NCBI GenBank assembly: GCA_037189845.1
Contig: JBBCIS010000003.1
Location: 1-64,000, forward strand
Source: JAMLHH01 sp037189845
Lineage (GTDB): Bacteria > Bacteroidota > Bacteroidia > Chitinophagales > JADIYW01
Length of the DNA: 64,000 nucleotides
Direction of reading: 5' to 3'
Shown here: in pieces, positions 54,435 to 61,743 of the stretch
Position numbering within the stretch: the stretch's first letter is position 1
Layout of the letters: each line of letters starts with the position of its first letter
The notes under the pieces: generated by a model
Told to the model about the DNA's origin: nothing
Seen by the model: only the letters and a program-made list of their open reading frames with translations
Databases searched by the model: none
Made by a program: the position numbers and the translations under genes

Positions 54435-55100
54435 ATGGAAACTGTAAAAATGAAAATTGAAATCTGGTCGGATGTTGCCTGCCCGTTTTGCTATATAGGA
54501 AAAAGAAATTTTGAGGCTGCATTGGAGCAGTTTTCAGAGAATGAATTTATTGAGGTAGAATGGAAGAGCTTTCAGCTTGATCCGAATGCTGCTCCCAAAA
54601 CCGGGGTGGATGCTTATACTTATCTGGCTGATCTGAAGGGAAAATCTCTCGAATGGTCAGTACAGGCGCATCAGCAAATTACAGAAATGGCAGCTCAGAC
54701 AGGATTGGAATATCGTTTTGACATCGCTAAACCTGCCAATACGCTGCAAGCTCACAGACTCATACAACTGGCAAAAACTCAGGACCTGGGTGGTGAAGCT
54801 GAGGAAGCATTGTTCAGCGCACATTTTACGGAAGGAAGGGATTTGAATCAGCTTTCTACGATTATAGAAATCGGGACTGATATCGGTTTATCCGGTGAAG
54901 ATCTGGAACTACTGACTGACGGTAATGCTTTTACAGATGAAGTCAAAAGGGATATTTTTGAAGCGCGTCAATTGGGTATCAATAGCGTACCGTTCTTTGT
55001 TCTGGACAATAAATATGGAGTTTCAGGTGCCCAGCCTCCGGGTGTATTAGCACAGTATATTGAGAAAGCTTTTACCGGATGGGAGAATGTGAATTTGTAG
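54435..55100 (+). CDS. DsbA-family thiol oxidoreductase, FrnE type
   Basis: A 221-residue thioredoxin-fold protein without signal peptide, so cytoplasmic. The active site CPFC is in 'MKIEIWSDVACPFCYIGKRNFE' and the cis-Pro loop is in 'LGINSVPFFVLDNKYGVSGAQPP'. It matches the FrnE/2-hydroxychromene-2-carboxylate isomerase-like branch linked with oxidative-stress tolerance. The start at 54435 is the longest; ATG 54450 (MKIEIWS) is equally possible. Confidence 0.92.
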   Translation: METVKMKIEIWSDVACPFCYIGKRNFEAALEQFSENEFIEVEWKSFQLDPNAAPKTGVDAYTYLADLKGKSLEWSVQAHQQITEMAAQTGLEYRFDIAKPANTLQAHRLIQLAKTQDLGGEAEEALFSAHFTEGRDLNQLSTIIEIGTDIGLSGEDLELLTDGNAFTDEVKRDIFEARQLGINSVPFFVLDNKYGVSGAQPPGVLAQYIEKAFTGWENVNL

Positions 55101-55195
55101 ATTTAGTCCATGGTTAACAGATGACGGATAACCGTTTTGAGCATTAAGAGCTTGACTCCACCACCGACGGTAAACGATGAACCGATAACACTCTA

Positions 55196-56455
55196 CTATT
55201 TAGCTCTTATCGCCTCAACCGGATCGAGATTAGCAGCTTTTCTGGCCGGAAGAAAACCCGAAATCAATCCTATCAGCATAGAGATACCTATACCGATCAC
55301 TGTATTTGCTGCGCTTAACTGAAAAGTCATTCCTGACGCGTTTGATAATGGACCGGTAAGGGCTATAATCAATATCAGACCAACTATACCTCCGATGAGA
55401 CATAAAAGAATAGATTCAAACAAAAACTCCATCAGAATATAGCTTCTTCTGGCTCCTAATGCTTTCTTTACTCCGATGATATTGGTCCTTTCCGTGACAG
55501 ATACATACATAATATTGGCAATTCCGAAACCTCCGACTATCAATGCAAAGAAACCTATCACCCAACCAATGATATTGAGCATAAAAAATATCCCGTCGAA
55601 ACCCTGCGCAATGATACTGAGCTGATTCATTGCAAAATCATCACTCTGGGTAGGTCTGAGCTTTCGAATAGACCTCATATGTTGCTTGATATCAAATATT
55701 AAATCGTTCAGTGTCACACCCTCTTTTGCTTTTACCTGAATTTCAGGTGAAGAGTTCCAGGGATCCAGATAAGTCACCTTATCTACAAAAAGATAAGGCA
55801 TTAGTATCTGCTTATCGTTATTCATACCTAACAAACCTCCTTGTCCTTCTTTTTTGAGAGCTCCTATGATCCGGACTTTTCTTCCAAAAATCGTCAGCTC
55901 CTTTCCTACCAGCTGGGGACTGATACGTCGTAATTCTTCTGCAATACCTCCACCTATTACAGCTACGCCTGTACCCAGATTTGCCTCTGAAGCAGAGTAA
56001 AACCGCCCTTCCTCTATATCAAAATTGAATACATCCTGATATTCTACTGATGTTCCGGCCAGGGATACATTTTCTAACTTTTCTCCTTTAAAAGTAATCT
56101 CAGAACTCTGCGGCTGCACTGTAAAAGATATGCTTTCTGCTTTGGAGAGCCGGGATTTCAATTTTCTATAATCATCATAAGAAGGTTCAGGACGTTTCCA
56201 GTAATCCCACCACGGATAGTCAGTATCACTGAATGCCCACGGCCATTTTCCGACAAAAATGATATTGTCACCCAGCTTATTAATAGAGCCGCTGATGTCA
56301 TTTTTCAATGCATCTACTGCTGTCAGAATGGCGATAATACTAAAGATACCTATCGTCACACCCAAGAGGGATAGACCCGAACGGAGCTTATTCGTCCACA
56401 ATTGCTGCAATGAAAGCAGGAAAGATTCCTTGAGAATAGTCCAGACGGAAAACAT
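55196..56455 (-). CDS. MacB-like ABC transporter permease
   Basis: The 419-residue product starts MFSVWTILKESFLLSLQQLWTNKLRSGLSLLGVTIGIFSIIAILTAVDAL. It has one N-terminal membrane segment, a periplasmic MacB_PCD domain and three C-terminal segments with the FtsX motif 'VGGFGIANIMYVSVTERTNIIGVKKALGARRSYILMEFLFESILLCLIGG', ending 'FLPARKAANLDPVEAIRAK'. It is a tripartite-efflux or lipoprotein-type permease; its ATPase and fusion protein are not adjacent. GTG 56464, the longer start, lies inside a promoter box. Confidence 0.92.
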   Translation of the reverse strand: MFSVWTILKESFLLSLQQLWTNKLRSGLSLLGVTIGIFSIIAILTAVDALKNDISGSINKLGDNIIFVGKWPWAFSDTDYPWWDYWKRPEPSYDDYRKLKSRLSKAESISFTVQPQSSEITFKGEKLENVSLAGTSVEYQDVFNFDIEEGRFYSASEANLGTGVAVIGGGIAEELRRISPQLVGKELTIFGRKVRIIGALKKEGQGGLLGMNNDKQILMPYLFVDKVTYLDPWNSSPEIQVKAKEGVTLNDLIFDIKQHMRSIRKLRPTQSDDFAMNQLSIIAQGFDGIFFMLNIIGWVIGFFALIVGGFGIANIMYVSVTERTNIIGVKKALGARRSYILMEFLFESILLCLIGGIVGLILIIALTGPLSNASGMTFQLSAANTVIGIGISMLIGLISGFLPARKAANLDPVEAIRAK

Positions 56456-56461
56456 AGTCAC

Positions 56462-56469
56462 CAAATGTA
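56462..56469 (-). promoter_or_regulatory. -7 promoter element TACATTTG of the MacB-like gene
   Basis: An exact minus-strand match, six bases before ATG 56455. It overlaps the GTG of the longest frame and excludes that start. Confidence 0.6.
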
Positions 56470-56607
56470 AGAAACTGGATGATGTGATGAGAAAACCGTT
56501 TTCATTTATTGTGTTAATAAATGTGATAATTTAGCCGGCAGATAACAATTATTAAAAGTTAAAATTGGTTTATCGTAACTTTAAAGCTGTCACTAATCAA
56601 CTATATT

Positions 56608-57495
56608 ATGATAAAATTTAACAAATTAAAGGTTTTACTACTCATCGCAGGTTTGAGTTTGAGCGGTTCTGATTTCGTACAGGCGCAAGGTCTGAAAGTT
56701 CCGACGCCAAGCACACTCCAAAAAGTATCTCAGGGTTTCGCACTATCTGAGATCCAGATCGAATACTCAAGACCAAGTGCAAAGGGTAGAGTAATTTTTG
56801 GCGGTTTAGTTCCTTATGGCAAATTATGGAGAACAGGTGCCAATCAGTCTACAAAAATTACTTTCGGCGAAGACGTAAAAGTAAACGGTCTGGAAGTAAA
56901 AGCCGGAACCTATGCTATTTATACAGTACCTGGTGAAAAAGAATGGAAAATCTCTTTGTACAATGATCTCAAATTAGGCGGAAATGTTGCTAATTATACT
57001 ACAAAGAATGAAGTAGTAGCTATGCAAGTACCAGTGAAAAAATTAGCTGATAAAGTTGAGACTTTCACTATCCAGATAGACGATATTTCTAATACCAGCG
57101 CAAATATTACACTTTCATGGGAAAACACACAAGTATCTTTTAATGTAACTGCTGACATTGATGCCCAAGTGGTAGCAAATATAGAAAGCGCAATGAAGGA
57201 CAACAGACCTTATCATCAGGCAGCAAGCTACTATTTGGAAACCGGAAAAGATCTGAACCAGGCTTATGAATGGGTACAAAAAGCTGCTGAGCAAAATCCA
57301 AATGCATTCTGGGTTTTATTGAATAAAGCCAAAATCGAACACGCTTTGGGTAAACATGAAGCTGCCATTGCTACTGCCAATCAGGTAAAAGTAAAAGCTG
57401 CTGAAGCTAAAAATGATGATTATATCAAAATGGCTGATGCTATGATTGAGCATTGTAATGCTGAACTGAAAAAGGTAGCACCTAAAAAGAAATAG
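56608..57495 (+). CDS. DUF2911 family exported protein with TPR-like C-terminus
   Basis: A 295-residue protein with a signal peptide (residues 1-26, ending VQAQ). DUF2911 covers about 30-185: 'LSEIQIEYSRPSAKGRVIFGGLVPYGKLWRTGANQSTKITF', 'VKAGTYAIYTVPGEKEWKISLYND'. The last 100 residues are helical with a TPR-like pattern ('YYLETGKDLNQAYEWVQKAAEQNPNAFWVLLNKAKIEHALGKHEAAIATANQV'), ending in a Lys-rich tail. Periplasmic; function unknown. Confidence 0.9.
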   Translation: MIKFNKLKVLLLIAGLSLSGSDFVQAQGLKVPTPSTLQKVSQGFALSEIQIEYSRPSAKGRVIFGGLVPYGKLWRTGANQSTKITFGEDVKVNGLEVKAGTYAIYTVPGEKEWKISLYNDLKLGGNVANYTTKNEVVAMQVPVKKLADKVETFTIQIDDISNTSANITLSWENTQVSFNVTADIDAQVVANIESAMKDNRPYHQAASYYLETGKDLNQAYEWVQKAAEQNPNAFWVLLNKAKIEHALGKHEAAIATANQVKVKAAEAKNDDYIKMADAMIEHCNAELKKVAPKKK

Positions 57496-57579
57496 CTTGA
57501 TTGGTAGCAGAAGACGAAAGGCAAAAGACTCATGACTATTGATTTTTATCCTTCTGTCTGCAAGTCAATATTAAAAAAC

Positions 57580-57613
57580 CAGCTGTTTGAGCAATCAGGC
57601 AGCTGCTTTTGTT
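57580..57613 (+). terminator. Probable terminator after the DUF2911 gene
   Basis: CAGCTG-tTTGA...TCAgg-CAGCTG forms an imperfect stem followed by T-rich DNA, about 85 bp past the stop. Weaker than the other terminators listed. Confidence 0.5.
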
Positions 57614-57706
57614 TTTTGAAGTTAATATCTTTAAAAAATTGCAAAATCGTAGAATCGTTTACGATAGCTTTACACTCAATTCAGGAGTTTTAATCATATT
57701 TGTATT

Positions 57707-58561
57707 ATGGCGCAGTTATTTCCATTACAAGATGTTCCCAGCTCAGTAGAAACTTTGTTGAGAGCCAGTTTGACAGGATTGAAAAAACCAGGTAAAAGCT
57801 TACCGGATAAAGGTTATACAATAGAAGGATTGACCATTGATAAAAAACAATTTGCGGCATACTGCAAAATGTTTGGTTTCGACGGTAGTACAGTACCCTC
57901 TGCATATTGGTATATCAGATTATTCAGCTTACAATCCTTGTTGCTGGCACATCCTGATGCTCCGTTTCCTATGCCGGGAATGGTACATCTGTCTTGTGAA
58001 ATCAAGCAATACGATACCATCTACCCTTCTGACAAGTTAGATGCCACCTGCAAATTCGGAAAGCTTATCCAGCATGATAAAGGCACAGCAGTGGAGATTA
58101 TCGTCACGCTCAAACGTCATGACAAAGTTGTATGGGAAGAAAAAAACATCAACCTGTACATGGGTAAAAAAGGTTTGGGTGAACCTGCCGAAGAAAAACC
58201 AGCCATCGAAATCTCTGAAGCTGACAGAACCTTACCATGGTCTTTAGGTACAAACTTAGGTTTGGAATATGCCAAAGTAAGCGGTGATTACAATCCGATA
58301 CACTTGCATCCTTTGGGTGCAAAAGTTTTGGGTTTCCCTAAACACCTGATTCACGGATGGTACTCATTGAGCAGAGCTATTGCACCTATCCAGACTTCAT
58401 TAAAAGGTGCGCATGAATTGTATGTATCATTTAAAAAACCATTATTCCTTCCCGGAAAAGTAGTTTCCAGAACTCAGGAAACAGGAGATACCATCTTCTT
58501 TGATGTCATTAATGAAAAAGAAGGTTATCCTCACCTGAAAGGTTATGTAAAAAAAGGATAA
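57707..58561 (+). CDS. MaoC-like hotdog-fold dehydratase
   Basis: A 284-residue double-hotdog protein. The C-terminal half has the hydratase-2 motif 'YAKVSGDYNPIHLHPLGAKVLGFPKHLIHGWYSLSR' (Asp...His), and the N-terminal half is a degenerate hotdog. It probably hydrates 2-enoyl-CoA to (R)-3-hydroxyacyl-CoA, or takes part in acyl-ACP metabolism. It is monocistronic with a strong terminator and fits with the acyl-CoA enzymes elsewhere in the window. Confidence 0.88.
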   Translation: MAQLFPLQDVPSSVETLLRASLTGLKKPGKSLPDKGYTIEGLTIDKKQFAAYCKMFGFDGSTVPSAYWYIRLFSLQSLLLAHPDAPFPMPGMVHLSCEIKQYDTIYPSDKLDATCKFGKLIQHDKGTAVEIIVTLKRHDKVVWEEKNINLYMGKKGLGEPAEEKPAIEISEADRTLPWSLGTNLGLEYAKVSGDYNPIHLHPLGAKVLGFPKHLIHGWYSLSRAIAPIQTSLKGAHELYVSFKKPLFLPGKVVSRTQETGDTIFFDVINEKEGYPHLKGYVKKG

Positions 58562-58969
58562 AAATTTCTTACAGAATTATATCAGGCCTCAGCAATTAGT
58601 TGAGGCTTTTTTTATTCTGAGTCTCAAGTTCGTTTTTCTTAGAAAAATCCTATACTTCAGGATTTAGACAGGAATTAAAAAAACAGTTCTTTAAATTTCT
58701 GATCCAAAATTAGATTTTCCACAGGTGCTCATCAACAGCAGACCCAAAAAGCACAAGTGCTCATTATAATTGCACAATAAAATACATCATTTCAAACCTA
58801 TATTTCTAAATAGAATGAGATCTGTATTGTTACAATCCATATTCGCATTTAAAATTTGCAAACTATTAATATAATGTTGATTTTCAAAACTTTAACAATT
58901 TAAATTCATTGAAGTAATCGGAAATTTTATAAATTGAAGCTTTATAGAATTAACTTTAAACGGATAAGA
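58562..58969. other. Intergenic, terminator only
   Basis: Apart from the terminator at 58586-58613, this AT-rich stretch shows no gene, RNA or repeat. A weak TAACTTTA box (one mismatch to the -7 consensus) lies at about 58951, just before the radical-SAM start. Confidence 0.45.
58586..58613 (+). terminator. Rho-independent terminator of the MaoC gene
   Basis: GCCTCA (58586-58591) pairs with TGAGGC (58601-58606), followed by seven T, 25 bp after the stop. Confidence 0.85.
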
Positions 58970-60223
58970 ATGTGGGAGAGAATCAGAGAAAAGCTGACCA
59001 TACTGGCTGATGCAGCAAAGTATGATGTCTCCTGTAGTTCCAGTGGCAGTAACCGCAAAAATGATTCTAAAACCGTTGGTGATACCGGATCAGGAATTTG
59101 TCACACATACACTGAGGATGGCCGATGTGTTTCCCTGCTGAAAATACTGCTTACAAATTATTGTATTTATGACTGCCTGTTTTGTGTGTCCAGAAAAAGC
59201 AATGATGTCAAACGGGCGGCTTTTACTGTAGATGAGGTAGTAGAGCTGACAATGGAATTTTACCGGAGAAACTATATTGAAGGTTTATTTCTAAGTTCCG
59301 GCATTTTCAAGAATGCAGATTACACCATGGAGAGGCTGGTTAAAATCGCAAAAAATCTAAGATTAGAACAAAAGTTTAACGGATACATTCATATCAAAAC
59401 GATTCCCGGAGCAAGTGAAGAACTGATACAGGAAGCCGGATTGTATGCTGACAGGATGAGCATCAATCTGGAAATGCCTACTGATGCGGGATTGAAATTA
59501 TTTGCACCTGAAAAATCTCATGAGGAAGTAAAGCGGGATTTAGCTATCGTAAAAAATCAACTGACGGTTTACAACAGTGAACGAAAGCTGATTAAATCTA
59601 CTCCAAAGTTTGTTCCTGCCGGACAGAGTACGCAAATGGTCATCGGTGCTTCTGCCGAATCAGATAAGGATATTCTTTTGACGGCAAATAATTACTATAA
59701 TGATTTTAACCTGAAGAGAGTTTATTATTCGGGATATATTCCCATCAGCAATGACTCCAGACTACCGGTTATAGGTACACAGCCACCTTTACTGAGAGAA
59801 AACCGATTATATCAGACGGACTGGCTGATGCGTTTCTATCAGTTTGATGTTCATGAGATAGTCAATGATAATCATCCCAATTTAGATTTGGACATAGACC
59901 CAAAATTAAGCTGGGCATTGAGAAATACTCATTTCTTTCCGGTAGATATCAATACGGCAGACTATGCTGCTATTCTACGGATACCCGGAGTCGGTGTCAA
60001 AAGTGCTCAAAAAATTATTGCCGCGAGAAGATTTGGAAGACTAAGAACTGACCAGGTAAAAAAAATGGGTATTGCCTACAACCGCGCTCAGCATTTTATG
60101 GTTTGCTCAGATAGCTCTTTTCAGCTCAATACACCTGAACCCTACCAGATAAAATCTAAAATATTGTCAGAAGGCAATTCCAGATTCAGTAAAACGGCAG
60201 CAGCACAATTGACTTTATTCTGA
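58970..60223 (+). CDS. Putative DNA modification/repair radical SAM protein
   Basis: The 417-residue product is read from MWERIREKLTILADAAKYDVSC; 12 upstream in-frame codons begin at a TTG and are less likely. The radical-SAM cluster is C-x3-C-x2-C in 'NYCIYDCLFCVSRK'. 'LFLSSGIF', 'GYIHIKTIPGA' and 'RMSINLEMPT' follow the family pattern. A C-terminal helix-hairpin-helix ('ILRIPGVGVKSAQKIIAARRFG') implies DNA binding. It matches, by recall, the TIGR03916 group that occurs with a partner protein and often a uracil-DNA-glycosylase-like domain. Its stop overlaps the partner start by one base. Confidence 0.93.
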   Translation: MWERIREKLTILADAAKYDVSCSSSGSNRKNDSKTVGDTGSGICHTYTEDGRCVSLLKILLTNYCIYDCLFCVSRKSNDVKRAAFTVDEVVELTMEFYRRNYIEGLFLSSGIFKNADYTMERLVKIAKNLRLEQKFNGYIHIKTIPGASEELIQEAGLYADRMSINLEMPTDAGLKLFAPEKSHEEVKRDLAIVKNQLTVYNSERKLIKSTPKFVPAGQSTQMVIGASAESDKDILLTANNYYNDFNLKRVYYSGYIPISNDSRLPVIGTQPPLLRENRLYQTDWLMRFYQFDVHEIVNDNHPNLDLDIDPKLSWALRNTHFFPVDINTADYAAILRIPGVGVKSAQKIIAARRFGRLRTDQVKKMGIAYNRAQHFMVCSDSSFQLNTPEPYQIKSKILSEGNSRFSKTAAAQLTLF

Positions 60224-61020
60224 TGCTTCAAACCCACGAAAATATTCCATTAATGTTGTTTGATGGCTCCTGGACAGGGTTACTGACGGCTGTTTTTGAA
60301 GCATTTGAGCGAAAAATTCTGAAAATCAGACTGGTCAGCCAGGAACATTATGCTGAAAATATATTTGATATACCTATCCTGATTGAAAGTCAGACCAAAA
60401 AAGCCGAAAGAGTCTGGAAAGGTTTACTCAAGCGGATGGATAGTACTTCCCGGAAGCATTTTTTTTATACTTATCTGTCAGAACAACCGGAAGCATTTCA
60501 GCATTTATTGGATTATGCAATTTATATTTTCTCCAATAAAGAGAATGCGACTAAAAATTACGGGCATCCTGATGTTCTCGCCATCAGTCAGATCGCTAAA
60601 AATGTCAGCAGAGAGTCACATCGCATGAAAGCATTCATCAGATTTGAACGATGGAACGATATGACTTACTTCGCTTTGATTCAACCGGATTTTAATGTAA
60701 TTCCAGTTATAGCTAAGCATTTTAAAGACAGATACGCAGATCAGAAATGGATCATTTATGATAAGAAACGTCATTATGGAATTTTCTATGACCTGCATAG
60801 CATTATCGAGGTTAATTTTGACTTTGTAGATCAGCAATACCAATCTGCTTCACTGGTAAAATCTGTAGAAAAAGATCCCTTACAGGAAAAGTACGAGCTG
60901 CTCTGGAAAGATTACTTTAAAAGTACGAATATTCAGGAACGAAAAAATATGAAGCTTCATATCAGGCACGTACCCAAACGATACTGGAGATTTTTGACAG
61001 AAAAAGATTTATCATTTTAA
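60223..61020 (+). CDS. Partner protein of the radical SAM DNA-repair system (TIGR03915-like)
   Basis: A 265-residue protein beginning 'MLFDGSWTGLLTAVFEAFERK', which fits the TIGR03915 group found next to the radical-SAM protein. 'VSRESHRMKAFIRFERWNDMTYFALIQPDFNVIPVIAKHFKDRYADQKWIIYDKKRHYGIFYD' and the end 'ERKNMKLHIRHVPKRYWRFLTEKDL' are family features. In many bacteria it is fused to or accompanied by a uracil-DNA-glycosylase-like domain; none is fused here and none is adjacent. TGATG overlap gives strict coupling with the radical-SAM gene. Confidence 0.9.
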   Translation: MLQTHENIPLMLFDGSWTGLLTAVFEAFERKILKIRLVSQEHYAENIFDIPILIESQTKKAERVWKGLLKRMDSTSRKHFFYTYLSEQPEAFQHLLDYAIYIFSNKENATKNYGHPDVLAISQIAKNVSRESHRMKAFIRFERWNDMTYFALIQPDFNVIPVIAKHFKDRYADQKWIIYDKKRHYGIFYDLHSIIEVNFDFVDQQYQSASLVKSVEKDPLQEKYELLWKDYFKSTNIQERKNMKLHIRHVPKRYWRFLTEKDLSF

Positions 61021-61346
61021 CGTTCCAACTCTTCAGCAGGATTCCACAGCAATTCTTCAAAATTCTGAATCTGATTGTTTTTAACCGCGATTCCTTCCTC
61101 TGCCAGAAGATTTTCCATCTGGTAGATATCTCCAAAATGAGCCTTCCCTGTCAGTAATCCCTGACGATTCACCACACGATGAGCAGGAATCGTTTCATCG
61201 CCGTGACAAGCATTCATCGCCCAACCTACCATACGCGCTGAACCTTTTGTGCCCAGATAGTTGGCTATCATTCCATAAGTAGTCACTCTTCCATGCGGAA
61301 TTTTTTTAACGACTTCATACACACGCTCAAAGAAGTTATCTGACAT
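61017..61346 (-). CDS. Alkyltransferase-like protein (MGMT family, active-site Cys replaced by Ala)
   Basis: A 109-residue MGMT/Ogt C-terminal-like domain read from MSDNFFERVYEVVKKIPHGRVTTYGMIANYLG; the frame is open 13 codons further upstream. The DNA-flipping Arg segment 'GSARMVGWAMNAC' is kept, but the PCHR methyl-acceptor site reads 'IPAHRVVNRQG', so Cys is Ala. It cannot take up an alkyl group and should act like ATL proteins (E. coli YbaZ has Trp here), which flag alkylated bases for nucleotide excision repair. It is convergent with the radical-SAM partner gene, stops overlapping by 4 bp. Confidence 0.9.
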   Translation of the reverse strand: MSDNFFERVYEVVKKIPHGRVTTYGMIANYLGTKGSARMVGWAMNACHGDETIPAHRVVNRQGLLTGKAHFGDIYQMENLLAEEGIAVKNNQIQNFEELLWNPAEELER

Positions 61347-61580
61347 AGCTTTTTCGTTTGATGGTTTGATTTGTTTAAAGTTCAAAGTTAACCTATATCA
61401 GATTTTCGTCTGTACTCGAAAATTTACTCAAAAAATAACTTTTTCTTTTATACTCGAAATTTCACCTCACACTTATTCGTGTGCAGGCAAGTAAATTTTA
61501 AAATTACCACAGAGACACAGAGGTCAATATGTTTTCAATTTAATTTTTTGTTGCTGAATAGTAATGTTTTGCCACTATGG

Positions 61581-61607
61581 CACGAAGACTCTAAGTTTTT
61601 CTTTGTG
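61581..61607 (+). repeat. CACGAAG-type dispersed repeat, copy 2
   Basis: CACGAAGACTCTAAGTTTTTCTTTGTG, matching the arms of 52321-52362 but shorter by about 15 bp in the middle. Confidence 0.55.
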
Positions 61608-61625
61608 ACTCACCTTTACCTTTTC

Positions 61626-61743
61626 CATTGCTACGTCAGCATAATCGTACATTCAAAACCTACAATCGTAAATCAAACTTACTCATTGCTACGTCTGCAT
61701 TTGCCTATTGCCCACTCCATTTCAAATCGTAAATCAAACTTAC
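61626..61743 (+). repeat. Two imperfect direct repeats of about 60 bp
   Basis: CATTGCTACGTC recurs at 61626 and 61684, and AATCGTAAATCAAACTTAC at 61664 and 61725. The second copy ends at the base before the AidB-like stop codon. Confidence 0.65.

Larger units (their letters stand above)
61386..61743. other. Repeat-containing intergenic region
   Basis: No gene is seen between the alkyltransferase-like and AidB-like genes. It holds CCACAGAGACACAGAGG (61507-61523), a CACGAAG-type repeat (61581-61607) and a pair of 58-61-bp imperfect direct repeats running up to the AidB-like stop codon. Confidence 0.55.
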
